A stretch of 23,562 nt of DNA from Entophlyctis helioformis (lineage: Eukaryota; Chytridiomycota; Chytridiomycetes; Chytridiales; Chytriomycetaceae). The notes under the pieces are model-generated. The model saw only the letters and a program-made list of their open reading frames with translations, ran no database searches and was not told the origin of the DNA. The stretch is taken from positions 1 to 23,562 of the forward strand of contig JAHLKH010000292.1 of NCBI GenBank assembly GCA_025526915.1, in the 5' to 3' direction. Made by a program: the position numbers and the translations under genes. Of the stretch, positions 1 through 13,719 are shown piece after piece (the stretch's first letter is position 1; each line of letters opens with the position of its first letter).

Positions 1-1068
1 GGTCAGTCGTCGTCGTCTCAGCATGCCGGCACAGGCACTGGTGGTGGCCGATCGGCACGGATGCAGCTGCCGGCTGCATTTGACCAGTCGCATGCGGTGC
101 ACTTCTTCCGCATGCAGCAGCAGCAGCAGCAGCCGTCGTCGTCGTCGTCGCTGTTGGCTGCGAGGCCGTCTGACGCTGTGCAGACGCAGCAACTCTCTCA
201 GTTGACGCACACCATATCAGCATTCGCTGTGCCGACCGCAGCCATCTCACAGCAGCAGCAGCAGCAGCAGCAACAACAACGGCCACAGCGACAGCCAGTC
301 AGCATCACACCGCTCATGTTCCGGACGCTTGCGCAGCCAAAGCAGGTGGATCTGTATCTGCTGCTGCTGGCTCGCTCCTTCCTGGACCTGTTTGCCAAGA
401 GCGGCGTCGAGATGGATGCCGGCGACCTGGACAGCATCGAGGATCGCATCCGATCCGTGTCTGGACTGACGGGCTTTGACGGCAAGCAGGGTCTTGGCCG
501 CAGCAGTGGCCGCAGCAGTGGCGTGCACGGACAGCAGCCCACGCCGCGTGAACGGTTTGATGCAGTGTTGCGGTGGGGTGCAGGACGCACAGATGCAGCG
601 ATCGCATCCATGTACCGTGGGTCGGCAGACACGGCATCGCACCGGCTGGAGCGCAGCCGATTGTCGGTGCCAGACTGGATGGCGCCACATGGATCGCTTG
701 GCAGGCAAGCCAGGCAACCGCAGCATCGCCGACAGCCGCCACAGCACATCGAGGATGCGTCTATGCCAGACATGTCAGCCTATCCGTTTGTGTTCTTTCA
801 TGCGTCGTTGGATGCAGACTGTCGGCGGCAGGCCATCACGCGGCTGCATGCACACGCCGACTTTCTTGGATACCACGAGCATTGGCGCGAGGTGCCGCTG
901 ATGTTTGTCAAGGGCGAGATTGATGCTGGTGGTGCTGATGCTAGTGCTGGGCAAGGTGGCGAGGAGAGTGCAGGCTGCAGTCAGATATCCATGCGAGACG
1001 GGCTCGTGATTGTGCCGCACACGTTTACACCGATGGCGCTGCTTGTGTTCCTTGAAGGAATGAAGTGA
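1..1068 (+). CDS. Unrecognised Gln/Ser-rich protein, 3' part
   Basis: The frame is open from the first base of the window to a TGA at 1066-1068. The gene therefore probably begins upstream, although an ATG at 61 would give 335 residues. The N-terminal part is low complexity, with poly-Gln and poly-Ser runs encoded by CAG and TCG repeats near 115-150 and 250-280. After this come more ordinary segments: a Leu-rich stretch around 330-400 and a C-terminal part at about 770-1068 with many hydrophobic and aromatic residues. I see no signal peptide, membrane segment or known catalytic motif, and I do not recognise the family. It is convergent with the transporter gene, 105 bp away. Coding status rests on the long open frame and G/C-rich third positions. 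A short conserved domain could have been missed. Confidence 0.6.
   Translation, partial: GQSSSSQHAGTGTGGGRSARMQLPAAFDQSHAVHFFRMQQQQQQPSSSSSLLAARPSDAVQTQQLSQLTHTISAFAVPTAAISQQQQQQQQQQRPQRQPVSITPLMFRTLAQPKQVDLYLLLLARSFLDLFAKSGVEMDAGDLDSIEDRIRSVSGLTGFDGKQGLGRSSGRSSGVHGQQPTPRERFDAVLRWGAGRTDAAIASMYRGSADTASHRLERSRLSVPDWMAPHGSLGRQARQPQHRRQPPQHIEDASMPDMSAYPFVFFHASLDADCRRQAITRLHAHADFLGYHEHWREVPLMFVKGEIDAGGADASAGQGGEESAGCSQISMRDGLVIVPHTFTPMALLVFLEGMK
250..280 (+). repeat. CAG/CAA trinucleotide tract (poly-Gln)
   Basis: A run of CAG codons passes into CAA codons and is read as poly-Gln in the partial gene. A shorter CAG run lies near 115-131. Such tracts are prone to length change. Confidence 0.85.
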
Positions 1069-1173
1069 ATGCGATGGGATGAGATGCTTTGCAGATACAC
1101 GAGCAGTGTGTGGACACGATCTATGTATTGGTACTGGTAACGATGTGTGGGACAGATTAGGGAGGCATCATGC

Positions 1174-3097
1174 TCAGGCAGTCTCGACCTTCTTGAGCTC
1201 GGTGGGCTCGTCAAACGTGACGCCGTTGTGCTTGATGGCGTAGGCGCGCGCATCCACAATGCCCTTCTCAACGTCGACCAGGTACAGGATCGGGAGACCA
1301 ATGACAAACAGCACGAGGATCGACACCATGCCGTAGCGGATGTCCTTGGTGGCGGCCGAGACAGCGCCGACAAGGATCGAGCCGATCCACGACGAGCCGC
1401 GGTCGGCGAGGGCCGCAAGACCAAAGAAGCGCGACTCGGAGCCCTTGGGGATGAGCTCGGTGAACATGACCTTGCCGAACGTGGTGACGGCGCCGTACGC
1501 AAAGCCGTACCAGCCAATGGCGGCGTACGCCTCCCACTTCTTGACAAGACCAAACGGCAGGTTGAAGAAGCCGAGGGCGGCGTACAGCGGGATGATCATG
1601 GCAACGTACACGCAGAAGATGACCATGCTCTTGGACGACACGTGGAACTTGGACTGCACCTTGAGCAGCACCACGTTGCCAATGAGCGACGTCACGGGGA
1701 ACATGAGCGCGACAAAGAGCGTCTCGGCACCCTGCATGCCGAGCTTGTCCGACGAGAACAGGATCGAGATCTGGGCAAGCGTGCTCATGCCGTCACCGTA
1801 GAAGAAGAAGGCGAGGATGTACTTGAACGTGTTGGGCAGCTCGCGGAACTTGGACAGCGTGATGCCAATCTCCTTGATCGAGAACACAAGGTAGTTCTGG
1901 CCAGACGGGATCGGCGGGCCGGGACGCGACTGGAGACGGGCCCACGAGAAGATGCCGAGCGCGAGCCAGTACACACCGCAGGCAGTGATGAGGAACTCCA
2001 TGAAGAGCACGTTGGAGTTGGTGACAAAGAGCGTGGCGGCACCAATGAAGATGGCGCCGAAGCCGGTGGCAAACGAGGCAACGTTGGAGTAGGTCTGGAT
2101 GGACGCGGCGCGCTCGTCGTACGTCTGCACGGGGCCGTTGTAGTTGGGGTCCTTGGAGCCGCCAAAGCGCGACTCGGGGTGGTTGATGACCATGGGGTCG
2201 TTGCGGGCGAGGAGCGGGAGGTAGCCGTCCAGGAAGATGTACGACACGGCCTGGAGCACGGTGATGAGAATGACGAGCATCGAGGCGAGCCAGTAGAGCT
2301 CGGGGGTGTGGGCGATGGGCATGGCCATGCACGACACGGCACCGCCAATGCCGAGACCGACGAGCAGCTTCTTGCGGTACGGGCCGTAGTCGGCGAAGCT
2401 GGCAAGACCAACAAAGAGGATGGCTTGAATCAGGACAGCGAAGCCGAGGATGTAGTTGATGTAGCCAATGTTGGAGATCTCGGTGCCGGCGACCTTGATG
2501 ATGCAGGCGGGGAGCTTGGCGGGGTCGATGACATCGCCCGAGATGATGCCCTCCTTGTTGAGGATGGCGGTGGACTCTTCTGTGCACTTGATGCTGTAAT
2601 GGGGGGATAAGGGAGGCAGGTTGTGTGAGTGATGGGTTGTGACGGGCGAGATGGGCGAGATGGCGAGATGGCGAGATGAGCGTGCATGTGCACCAGCCCG
2701 GTGGCATCTCCGCCAGCCGCACGTGACGCGCAACAACCAAAGCCACGGTGTGCTCGTGACTGTTCAACGGCTGAAAATCTGCAGCGGTCGAGTCACGCAG
2801 CCAAGGGACGAGCGGCTGGCTGGTGCGATGGCGGGCAAAGGGATCGTGCAGGCAGCAGGCAGGGCAGGCAGGCAGAGAGACGTACTTGGGGTGGCCGTCA
2901 AACGTGCCGTTGGCACGGGTGAGCACCTGCAGGATCAGCGGGAACACAATCAGACGGCCCATCTGGCCGACAGCCGACATGGCCGAGTTGTAGAGCCAGA
3001 AGCCCCACAGCTCGCCGCGGGTGGTGACGGGCTCGATGCGGTAGTCGTCCTCGTCGGGGATCGCAGTTGCGGAGATGACCTTCTTGTCGTCAGCCAT
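1174..3097 (-). CDS. ATG22: Atg22-like vacuolar MFS transporter
   Basis: Two exons join as 3097-2886 and 2593-1174, with a 292-bp intron (GTACGT donor, TTACAG acceptor), giving 543 residues. Yeast Atg22 is of similar size. The ATG at 3097 opens MADDKKVISA, and the first membrane segment lies near residues 31-60. About a dozen hydrophobic segments follow. Family marks include a segment with SYIFLDGYLPLLARND and, near the C-terminus, ESRFFGLAALADRGSSWIG followed by a last membrane helix and LVDVEKG. In fungi, Atg22 family members export amino acids from the vacuole after autophagic breakdown. The substrate here is inferred from the family only. The intron contains a short GATGGCGA-type repeat. 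The gene is convergent with the partial gene at the left edge. The family call is strong. One-to-one equivalence with yeast ATG22 is less sure, because fungi often carry several UMF1/Atg22 paralogues. Confidence 0.88.
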
Positions 3098-4070
3098 TGG
3101 GTCTGCGAGCGAGCAGGTTGGTGTGTTGTGTGTCGGTGTCAGTTGGATGTGTGCACAGTCAGTAGCAGGCAAGAGCGGGGACTGGCGATGCTCATATGCT
3201 GTCTGTGGCCGTGGATGGCGACGCCGGCACCAGCGAATCCACACGGGCTGCCACCAACGGACTACCATGTCGTGGATGGCGTGCACTCGGCATGCGGCAT
3301 GCAACTGGCGGCATTCGGCAGGTGGAGCAGGTGGAGCAGGCGGGGCACGGCAGGGCAACAGCCACCTACAAGTTGTCTATGGGCGGCGTGCGAGGGGGCA
3401 GCAGGCGCTCTTTTGTAGTGCGCAGCAGCCCAAGCGCCGTCAGCACCACGGCTGAACATCAAGGCCGTCCAGGCTCAAATCTGAGGGTTCACTGACGCTG
3501 GCGCTGTCGCTGACGCTGGCGTTGTCTGAAACAGCGCCTCCGCAGGGTCACCTGATCAGACACGGCCCAAACAATCAGACGCGGCTGAGAACAACAGCGT
3601 GTTTGTGGCTTCGGCTGCTGGCTGGCTGGCTGGCTGGCTGGCTGGGTTGGCGCCGTCCGTCAACAGAGCAGGATTGACTGGCTGCACTGTGACAGGTCAT
3701 GAGACGACGGCCAGCTGGCGAGGGTCCTCGTGCGTGGATCGTTTCAGGGAGATGCGTGGGATCTGGCTTGAGCGTGTCCAGCCGTCTGTGCTGTCTGCAC
3801 AGTGCTGCGTCGTGCTGCTGCACTGTCAGCCAACGCACGGCATGCTCGCCACTGGATCTCCTTCGACCCCCACCACATGCATGCATTGCATGCCTTGTAA
3901 GCAGACGCCCCGCACGAGGATGCCCGGCACGAGATGCCAGCCGAGCCAAGCCGAGTCATGGCAACAGGCCGATCGGCGCAGCAGACACATCCCGCCGTGT
4001 GCACCAGCCCGGCCGTCGCAGAGCGTGCCTGCCGTGCGGGCCAAGGCAGCGTGTGCGAGCGATCCCCGCC
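3098..4070. other. Intergenic region with GGCT microsatellite
   Basis: No convincing gene is visible between the divergent transporter and phosphatase genes. The stretch holds a (GGCT)n microsatellite at about 3615-3647 and a short CTGACGCTGGCG-type repeat at 3491-3525. It must contain both promoters, and possibly an upstream exon of the phosphatase gene. The open frames present are Arg/Cys/Ser-rich and look like non-coding GC-rich sequence. Confidence 0.5.
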
Positions 4071-4297
4071 ATGCCACGCACAGACGACACCGCAGACACA
4101 GACCGCCCGCCTTCGTCTCAGACTGCCTCTGACCGCCCACGCCCTCTGACCGCTCGCACCGTTGTTCCGCGAGAGCGTCTGTGCCTCCGCCTGCGTCGTC
4201 GATTGGCCGCTGCTTGTGCCTGTTGCCCTCGCAGCGACACACCGCCGCCCGCACTCGCCATGACCGCCAGTGCAAGGCCGACTGCCCGCACGCTCAG

Positions 4298-5543
4298 GCA
4301 CAACAAGCAGCAGCAGCAGCAGCAGCAGCAGCTCAACAGCAGCTCCAGCAGCAGCAGCCGTCCAAGTCCCCGCCGCGCACTGCCAGCCGCCCCCAGCCGC
4401 AGGCGTTGCCCTTGGCGTCTGCGTCGTCGCTGCCGGCCGCCGTGCCGGACAGAGCAGCCGCCGGTGCTGCCATCGCACACCCGCAGCCAGTGCCCACAGG
4501 CACACCGCAGCCGCCGGCCGTCGATCCCCCGCTCAAGAGCCTCGTGCGGGCCGCCATCCTGGCACGGGTCGAGGCCGAGGCACCGCTCATCGCATACCTG
4601 CAGACCCGCCTGTCCAACCCGCTCACCAACGCCTTTGCCGACGTGGCCTCGCTGCTGGGCACGCACCACGCCTTCCTGCTCCTCACGCCGACGCTGTTCT
4701 GGTTCACGGGCGACGTGGTGTCGTCGTCGGTGCGCATCTACGCTCTCGGCCTGGTGGGCGTGCTCGCCTGGTGCAACCTGGGCACCGGCATGCTCAAGGA
4801 CGCCATGAGTCTGCCGCGGCCGCCGACGCACACGGTGCAGCGCCGCGCCGAGCTCAAGTCGTCGGCGCTCGAGTACGGCTTCCCGTCGACGCACACGGCG
4901 AATGCCGTGGGCTTCTCGCTGTTCACGGCGTGCTTGTATGCGCGTGTGGCGCCGGGCGACTCGGCCACGTGGTGGTGGCTGGCGGCCGTGCTGTTCGAGT
5001 ACGCGGCCGTGGTGGCAGCGAGCCGCATCCTCAAGGGCATGCACTCGTTTGTGGATCTGGCCGGCGGCGCCGTCGTCGGCGTCGTGGTGGCGTGTGTGCA
5101 GCTGTGGCTGCTGGACAGCGTCGAGGCGGCGATGCTGTCGGACATGGGCCAGATGGTGCCGTTCCTGGTGTTTCTGGTCGCGGTGCTGGCGCTGGTCATG
5201 CATCCGGATCCCGACGGGCCGTGTCCGTGCTACGACGACAGCCTGTGTTTCCTGGCCGCATGGACCGGCGCGGTGGCGGGCGTGTGGCACAACATCCAGG
5301 TCGTGCAGCGATCGGCCGAGATGGCGGCCGCGTCGGTCCAGCTGGCGCAGCAGCTGAGCGTGTGGAGCGTGCTGATGCGGCTGGTGTTTGGCACGGCGTT
5401 CCTGGCCGCGTGGCGGTATGGCATGAAGCGCTTCTGTGTCGGCGCGCTGCCGCTTGTGATGGCTCGCATCGGAGGCATGTTTGGCGGATCTGGCGCGAGT
5501 GGCAAGCATGCGGCATCCTGCGAATGCCACCACGGCCCGTCCG

Positions 5544-5575
<32 letters not shown>

Positions 5576-5728
5576 AAGGCACCAAGTGACGCATCCGATG
5601 CCGCGCTGTCCACATACCGCCTGCCCAAGTATGAGCTCGAGAGCATCGTGCGGTTTGTGGTGTACGCCGGCATTGGTCTGCTGACGGCCGACACGATCCC
5701 CGTGTGCTTTGTTCTTCTCGGCATCTGA
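4298..5728 (+). CDS. PAP2-family sphingoid-base-phosphate phosphatase-like protein
   Basis: The three lipid-phosphatase motifs are present in order: KDAMSLPRP (4796-4822), YGFPSTH (4874-4894) and SRILKGMHSFVD (5021-5056). The last two contain the catalytic His residues. Several hydrophobic helices surround them, and more follow to the C-terminus, as expected of an ER-membrane enzyme. The set resembles the yeast Lcb3/Ysr3 and animal SGPP proteins, which remove phosphate from long-chain base phosphates. The N-terminus is poly-Ala, poly-Gln and Pro-rich. The start is unresolved. This frame is open from 4133 but has no ATG before the first motif. A possible first exon is ATG 4071 to 4160, joined by an intron at 4161-4297 (weak GTTGTT donor, CTCAG acceptor). 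That would keep frame and give about 506 residues. A second low-complexity stretch lies near 5545-5580. Confidence 0.8.
4308..4358 (+). repeat. CAG/AGC trinucleotide tract
   Basis: A CAG run at 4308-4331 is followed by interrupted CAG/AGC units. In the phosphatase frame it reads as poly-Ala then poly-Gln. In the frame of the ATG at 4260 it reads as poly-Gln then poly-Ser. Confidence 0.85.
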
Positions 5729-5821
5729 TGGTCTTTCTTCTCGCCTCTTTCTTTTCATCTCATTTCCTCCTAGATACGTCTATTGAATCCAGCTCATCTT
5801 TACCTGCGTTGACCGTTCATC

Positions 5822-6609
5822 ATGGTACGTCCATGTCTCGCCATGGCCGTGGCTGCATGAGCATTGCCGGTCCAGCAGATGCACGCGCCAGTTTGGCAAC
5901 CAGCTGCGTCCGAGTGAATGCCTGCTGCTCACATACATCTTCCAACAGTCATCAGCACTCGTCAAAGACGTTAACAAAGACTACAACGATGTTGAAACGG
6001 CTCTGTCTCGCATCCAGACCCACAAAGGCGTCCAAGGTGTGCTTCCGCTAGCTTCGTGGCGGCATACGATATCGCTACGAATGTCAGGCAGCAGCTTCTT
6101 GTGTCTCGCACACAGGCCTTGCTTCTGCTGCCCTCGCCTTGGCACTGCCTGTCTTCGTCCCGCCAACGCGGTGTTTTGGTCTGGCTGACGCGGTTCGTGT
6201 CTGTGGCTTGCCAGGCATTGTCATTGCGACGCACGAGGGCTCAGTGATCCGGTCGACACTCGATAACATCCAGACGCCGCAGATATCGACGCTGGTGACG
6301 CAGCTTGCATCGCGAGGCAAGAGCGTTGTCCGTGATCTCGACCCCGAGGTGCGTTTGGCTGTTGCGGTGTTGCCTGCAGCTCCACTGACAATGCCCAATG
6401 TACAGGACGAGCTCACGTTTCTGCGCATCCGGTCCAAGAAGCACGAGATCATGGTGGCAGAGAGTAAGGATATCCGCCTTGCTTGCCATGTTCTGTGCTT
6501 GGCTCGACGGCTTGCTGGCTTGCTCGCCTGCTTGCTGACACTGTTGCGGTCTCGACCCACAGCCAAGCAATATCTGCTGATTGTGATACAAAACCCGCAC
6601 GAACTGTAG
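5822..6609 (+). CDS. DYNLRB1: Dynein light chain, roadblock type
   Basis: Five exons (5822-5824, 5949-6036, 6215-6348, 6406-6463, 6563-6609) give 109 residues, close to the 96 of the human protein. All junctions keep frame and use GT-AG sites. The roadblock/LC7 fold is recognisable along its length: RIQTHKGVQG, then STLDN, then VRDLDP, DELTFLRIRSKKHEI and the C-terminal LIVIQNP. The first exon is only the ATG, directly followed by a GTACGT donor. The second begins SSALVKD after a CCAACAG acceptor. The protein is a dimeric light chain that binds dynein intermediate chain and serves cargo transport or, in flagellated cells, intraflagellar transport. The gene starts 94 bp after the phosphatase stop. 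A pyrimidine-rich tract lies between them. Confidence 0.92.
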
Positions 6610-6628
6610 CGGATTTCGTTCTTTTTCC

Positions 6629-6634
6629 AATAAA
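6629..6634 (+). promoter_or_regulatory. Probable polyadenylation signal AATAAA
   Basis: An AATAAA hexamer lies 20 bp after the dynein light chain stop and only 4 bp before the ATG of the next gene. Transcript ends and starts must therefore overlap or lie very close. Confidence 0.5.
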
Positions 6635-6638
6635 CCAA

Positions 6639-7744
6639 ATGGCCGGTGCTGTTGACACTGCGTCAGCGCCAGCGCCAGCGACTGGGCCAGCTGCGTTGAC
6701 GGTGGGCAATGGACGGACGCGGCCAGACAAGCGGTCGGCCACACAGCTGCGCACGATGGGCTGTGTGCTGGGTCTGCTTTCACGGGCAGACGGCTCTGCT
6801 CGCTTCACTCTCGGTCCGTCTGGTTTCGCATCGTTGCATCCCAACTGCTCGTGTTGCCAGCTGCCCAAGATCGCTGCTAGATGGGTCGCTTGGATGCATT
6901 CATGGACGCTGACCGCTGGCATCCGCCTCATGCAATGCCGGTTGCTGGAGCAGGCGACTCGTCTGTGCTGTGTGCGGTCTACGGCCCGACGTCCGTGCGT
7001 GCAAGAGACGAGAAGCTCGACCGTGCCGACGTGCAAGTTCTCTTCCAGCCTCTCACCGGAGCAACGTGTACGCCGCCGTGTCTCTGTGCCGTCTGCGTCT
7101 GCCTGCTGGCTCTGCTGACTCGCCAATGCATGCAGCAACGCAGGACAAGGTGCTCGAGCGGTGCGTTCGCGAGACGGCCGAGTCGCTGATTCTGACGGCC
7201 CTGCACCCGCGGACATCGATCCGCATCATTGTCCAAGTGCTTGCCGATGACGGGCCGGTGCTCGCTACGGCGATCAACGCCGTTGTGTTGGCTCTGATCG
7301 ATGCGGGCATTGCCATGCAGGCGACTGCAGCAGCTGTCACGCTGATGGTTGATCGCGACGGCACGCTGCTGCTTGATCCTGTGGCACTCGAGTCCAAGGC
7401 AAGTCGAAAGTGGTCCGGGCAGGATCATGCTGGTGGCATGGATCAAGCGTGATCTGACAGTGCTTGGTGTGCAGGAGTCGCAGTCGATGCACACGCTTGT
7501 GTTTGATGCAACGGCAGGAGATGTGCTTGCCATCGAGTCGACGGGACTGTTTGGGCAGGAAGAGGTGCGTGCACTGGCGTGGCTTTCGAGCGTTCTGCCG
7601 ATGGGTACTGACGTGTGCCATGTGGCGGCTGGCGATGCCTAGTTTGACGTGTGCCATGAGCTGGCCAAGCTTGCAACCGACTCCATACATGCATTCATGC
7701 GCGCAGCAATAGAACGCAAGATCAAGAAGGAGCAGGGGCTTTGA
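6639..7744 (+). CDS. RRP46: Exosome complex subunit RRP46/EXOSC5-like (RNase PH fold)
   Basis: Five exons (6639-6813, 6954-7067, 7136-7398, 7475-7564, 7643-7744) give 247 residues, against 235 in human EXOSC5. The N-terminus has LLSRADGSARF, then SSVLCAVYGP, the RNase PH-family opening. The central part has CVRETAESLILTALHPRTSI, then NAVVLALIDAGI and DGTLLLDP, which match RRP46 best among exosome ring subunits. The C-terminus is a helix ending in a Lys-rich segment. RRP46 is a structural, non-catalytic member of the six-subunit ring of the RNA exosome, in nucleus and cytoplasm. The third intron starts with GC (AAG|GCAAGT at 7399), and the reading frame supports this site. The gene follows the dynein light chain by 29 bp and converges on prohibitin. 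Confidence 0.9.
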
Positions 7745-7912
7745 TTGCGTTCAAGTGGGCATCCTGCTGTTTGGGCTGCTGCTTGTGTTGTTCTGGGCAG
7801 GCAATGAACTGGGACAAGGCTATGGGTGGAATGCCAAGGCACGGGTACATTTGAATGGAGAGGAGATGAATCGAAGGAAAACCATGGAAAGACACGCAGG
7901 AACAGGCTGCGT

Positions 7913-9073
7913 TTAGTCGACTCTGAGCAGGAAGTTGGAGCCGCCGCCGCCGCCGCCCGACTGGGACGAGGGCAGGTAGGTGACGTTCTTCGAGGCAGAG
8001 AGGGTTGATGCAATGTCCTTGGACGCCTCGATACGACGGAGCTCCAGATGTGCCTGACCGCTCTTCTTGTACGCGTCCGAGAGCAGCTGGGCAGCCTGCG
8101 ACTCGCCCTCGGCGCGGATGATGCCGGCCAGCTTCTCCTGCTCGGCCTTTTCAACGACGAAGCGGGCACGCTCAGCCTCCTGCTGGGCAATGACCTTTTG
8201 CTCGACGGCGTCTGTGAACTCTTTGCCAAAGGTGAGGTGCGTCTGCCGATATCAGAGCGGTTAGTACGCAAGGCATGCATTCAGGCATTCACGGGCATGA
8301 AAGCGATCGGCATGTGCAGCATGGACGGAGGTCGGTGGCCAACATACGATGGAGACGTCCTCGAGGACAATGTTGAACTCGGAGGCACGCTTGAGCAGCT
8401 CGGTGCGGATTTTGCTGGAAACGAGCTCACGCTGGGTGATGAGCTCGCCGGCATCGAACTGGGCGACGATGGCCTTGAGCACCTCGTTACCGATCGAGGG
8501 CAGGACACGCTCGTCGTAGTCCATGCCGAGCTTCTGGTAGATGACGCTCAGGTTCTCGTGTCTGGGACGGTGGAGCACACGGAGCGTGAGCGAGATGGTC
8601 TGCATGTCCTTTGAGCCGGTGGTGGTCGAGATGTTTCTGGGCTTGGTGCGCACGTCGAAGATGATGGGCCGCTGCAGCCAGGGCACGACAAAGTGGGTGC
8701 CCTCCTCGATGGTGACGGGCATGACACCGCGGAGACGGTCGAAGATGACGGCGCGGTGGCCGCCCTCGACTGCGGCGCCGGCGGGTCGGCGGGATGGGGT
8801 TGTTGGCAGCGGGTGCCGACGGAGGGAGCGTCGGCCGGTTGGGCGAGAGCGCACGGCAAGACCAGGGCGTGAGCGATGCGGATGGACGGGCGGGCATGTA
8901 GGCAGGCAGGCAGGCATATAGGCAGGCAGGCGGGCAGGCATATAGGCAGGCAGGCTTATAGACAGACAGACAGACGCACCGTTGTACATGGAGTACTGCA
9001 GGCCGCCGACGGCCAGACTGATGGGCAGGGCCCACCGTGCGAGGGACTCGAGAGCGCGGGCTGCTTGGGCCAT
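7913..9073 (-). CDS. PHB1: Prohibitin-1
   Basis: Three exons (9073-8980, 8769-8348, 8242-7913) give 281 residues, against 272 in human PHB1. The N-terminus has a short hydrophobic anchor ([17 protein letters not shown]). It is followed by the SPFH start [15 protein letters not shown], then [28 protein letters not shown] and [14 protein letters not shown]. The coiled coil begins around [19 protein letters not shown]. The C-terminus is a Gly run followed by SNFLLRVD. These are PHB1-type rather than PHB2-type features. PHB1 and PHB2 form ring complexes in the inner mitochondrial membrane that hold and stabilise membrane proteins. Introns are 210 and 105 bp, and the first is filled with GGCA/GACA microsatellite sequence. 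The gene is divergent from SPT16. Confidence 0.95.
8890..8975. repeat. GGCA/GACA microsatellite inside prohibitin intron 1
   Basis: Imperfect GGCA units interrupted by ATATA, then GACA units, fill the 5' part of the first prohibitin intron and end next to its donor site. Confidence 0.8.
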
Positions 9074-9197
9074 GGGAGCTGCGTGCGTGCGTGGTGGTTG
9101 CGATCAGCGGGGAAGCGCAGATCCCCTGCACCACACCAGCACAACGCTCAACGCTCAGCGCTCGGGCACCTTCAACCGCCTTCCAACACCCGCAACA
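9074..9197. promoter_or_regulatory. Short divergent promoter between PHB1 and SPT16
   Basis: Only 124 bp separate the two start codons, so both promoters must lie here or within the genes. I see no TATA box. The sequence contains CACCACACCAGCACAACGCTCAACGCTCAGCGCTC-like short direct repeats (summarised, near 9130-9165). No specific factor site is assigned. Confidence 0.55.
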
Positions 9198-13457
<4,260 letters not shown>

Positions 13458-13606
13458 TCCGTCTGCGCCATGCTCCTGTTGCCACCATGTCCCAGCCCCC
13501 TTGTCTCTCTCAGATCCCCCCGCCTTCTTTGTGTGCGGCAATCGCCCGCCATGAATGCATGCCACTTGCACAACAGCTTTAGGCCCGGTTCTCATACCAT
13601 TACCCC

Positions 13607-13719
13607 TGGTGGAATCGCTGTGATTGGTCAACTCCTGGTGGAATCGCTGTGATTGGTCGATCCTGGTGGAATCGCTGTGATTGGTCGATCCTGGTGGAAT
13701 CGCTGTGATTGGTCGATCT
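13607..13719. repeat. Four-copy 28-29 bp minisatellite with reverse CCAAT boxes
   Basis: Four tandem units start at 13607, 13636, 13664 and 13692. Each begins TGGTGGAATCGCTGTGATTG followed by GTC and a short linker (AACTCC or GATCC). Each unit carries ATTGG, the reverse of CCAAT, in the same place. The array begins 150 bp after the SPT16 stop. There are too few copies, and almost no spacer, for a CRISPR-like array. Confidence 0.9.

Noticed and set aside
1147..2610. Long plus-strand open frame of 487 codons
   Set aside because: It is antisense to the Atg22-like exon and made of Glu/Asp/Gly/His/Arg-rich sequence, as expected opposite a membrane-protein gene with G/C-rich third positions.
1793..3358. 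Minus-strand frame of 521 codons across the transporter intron
   Set aside because: Only its part at 2886-3097 is real, as transporter exon 1. The rest is a His/Arg/Pro-rich shadow of exon 2 in another frame, plus intron and upstream sequence.
3599..4132. Plus-strand frames upstream of the phosphatase as a separate gene
   Set aside because: They overlap a GGCT microsatellite, are rich in Cys/Arg/Ser/Pro, and show no motif or consistent splice structure.
4118..5758. Long minus-strand open frame of 546 codons
   Set aside because: It is antisense to the phosphatase exon, Arg/His/Gln-rich, with no domain. The sense strand carries all three phosphatase motifs.
13607..13719. CRISPR-like repeat array
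   Set aside because: The units are directly tandem with linkers of only a few bases and no variable spacers, and the surrounding genome is eukaryotic.
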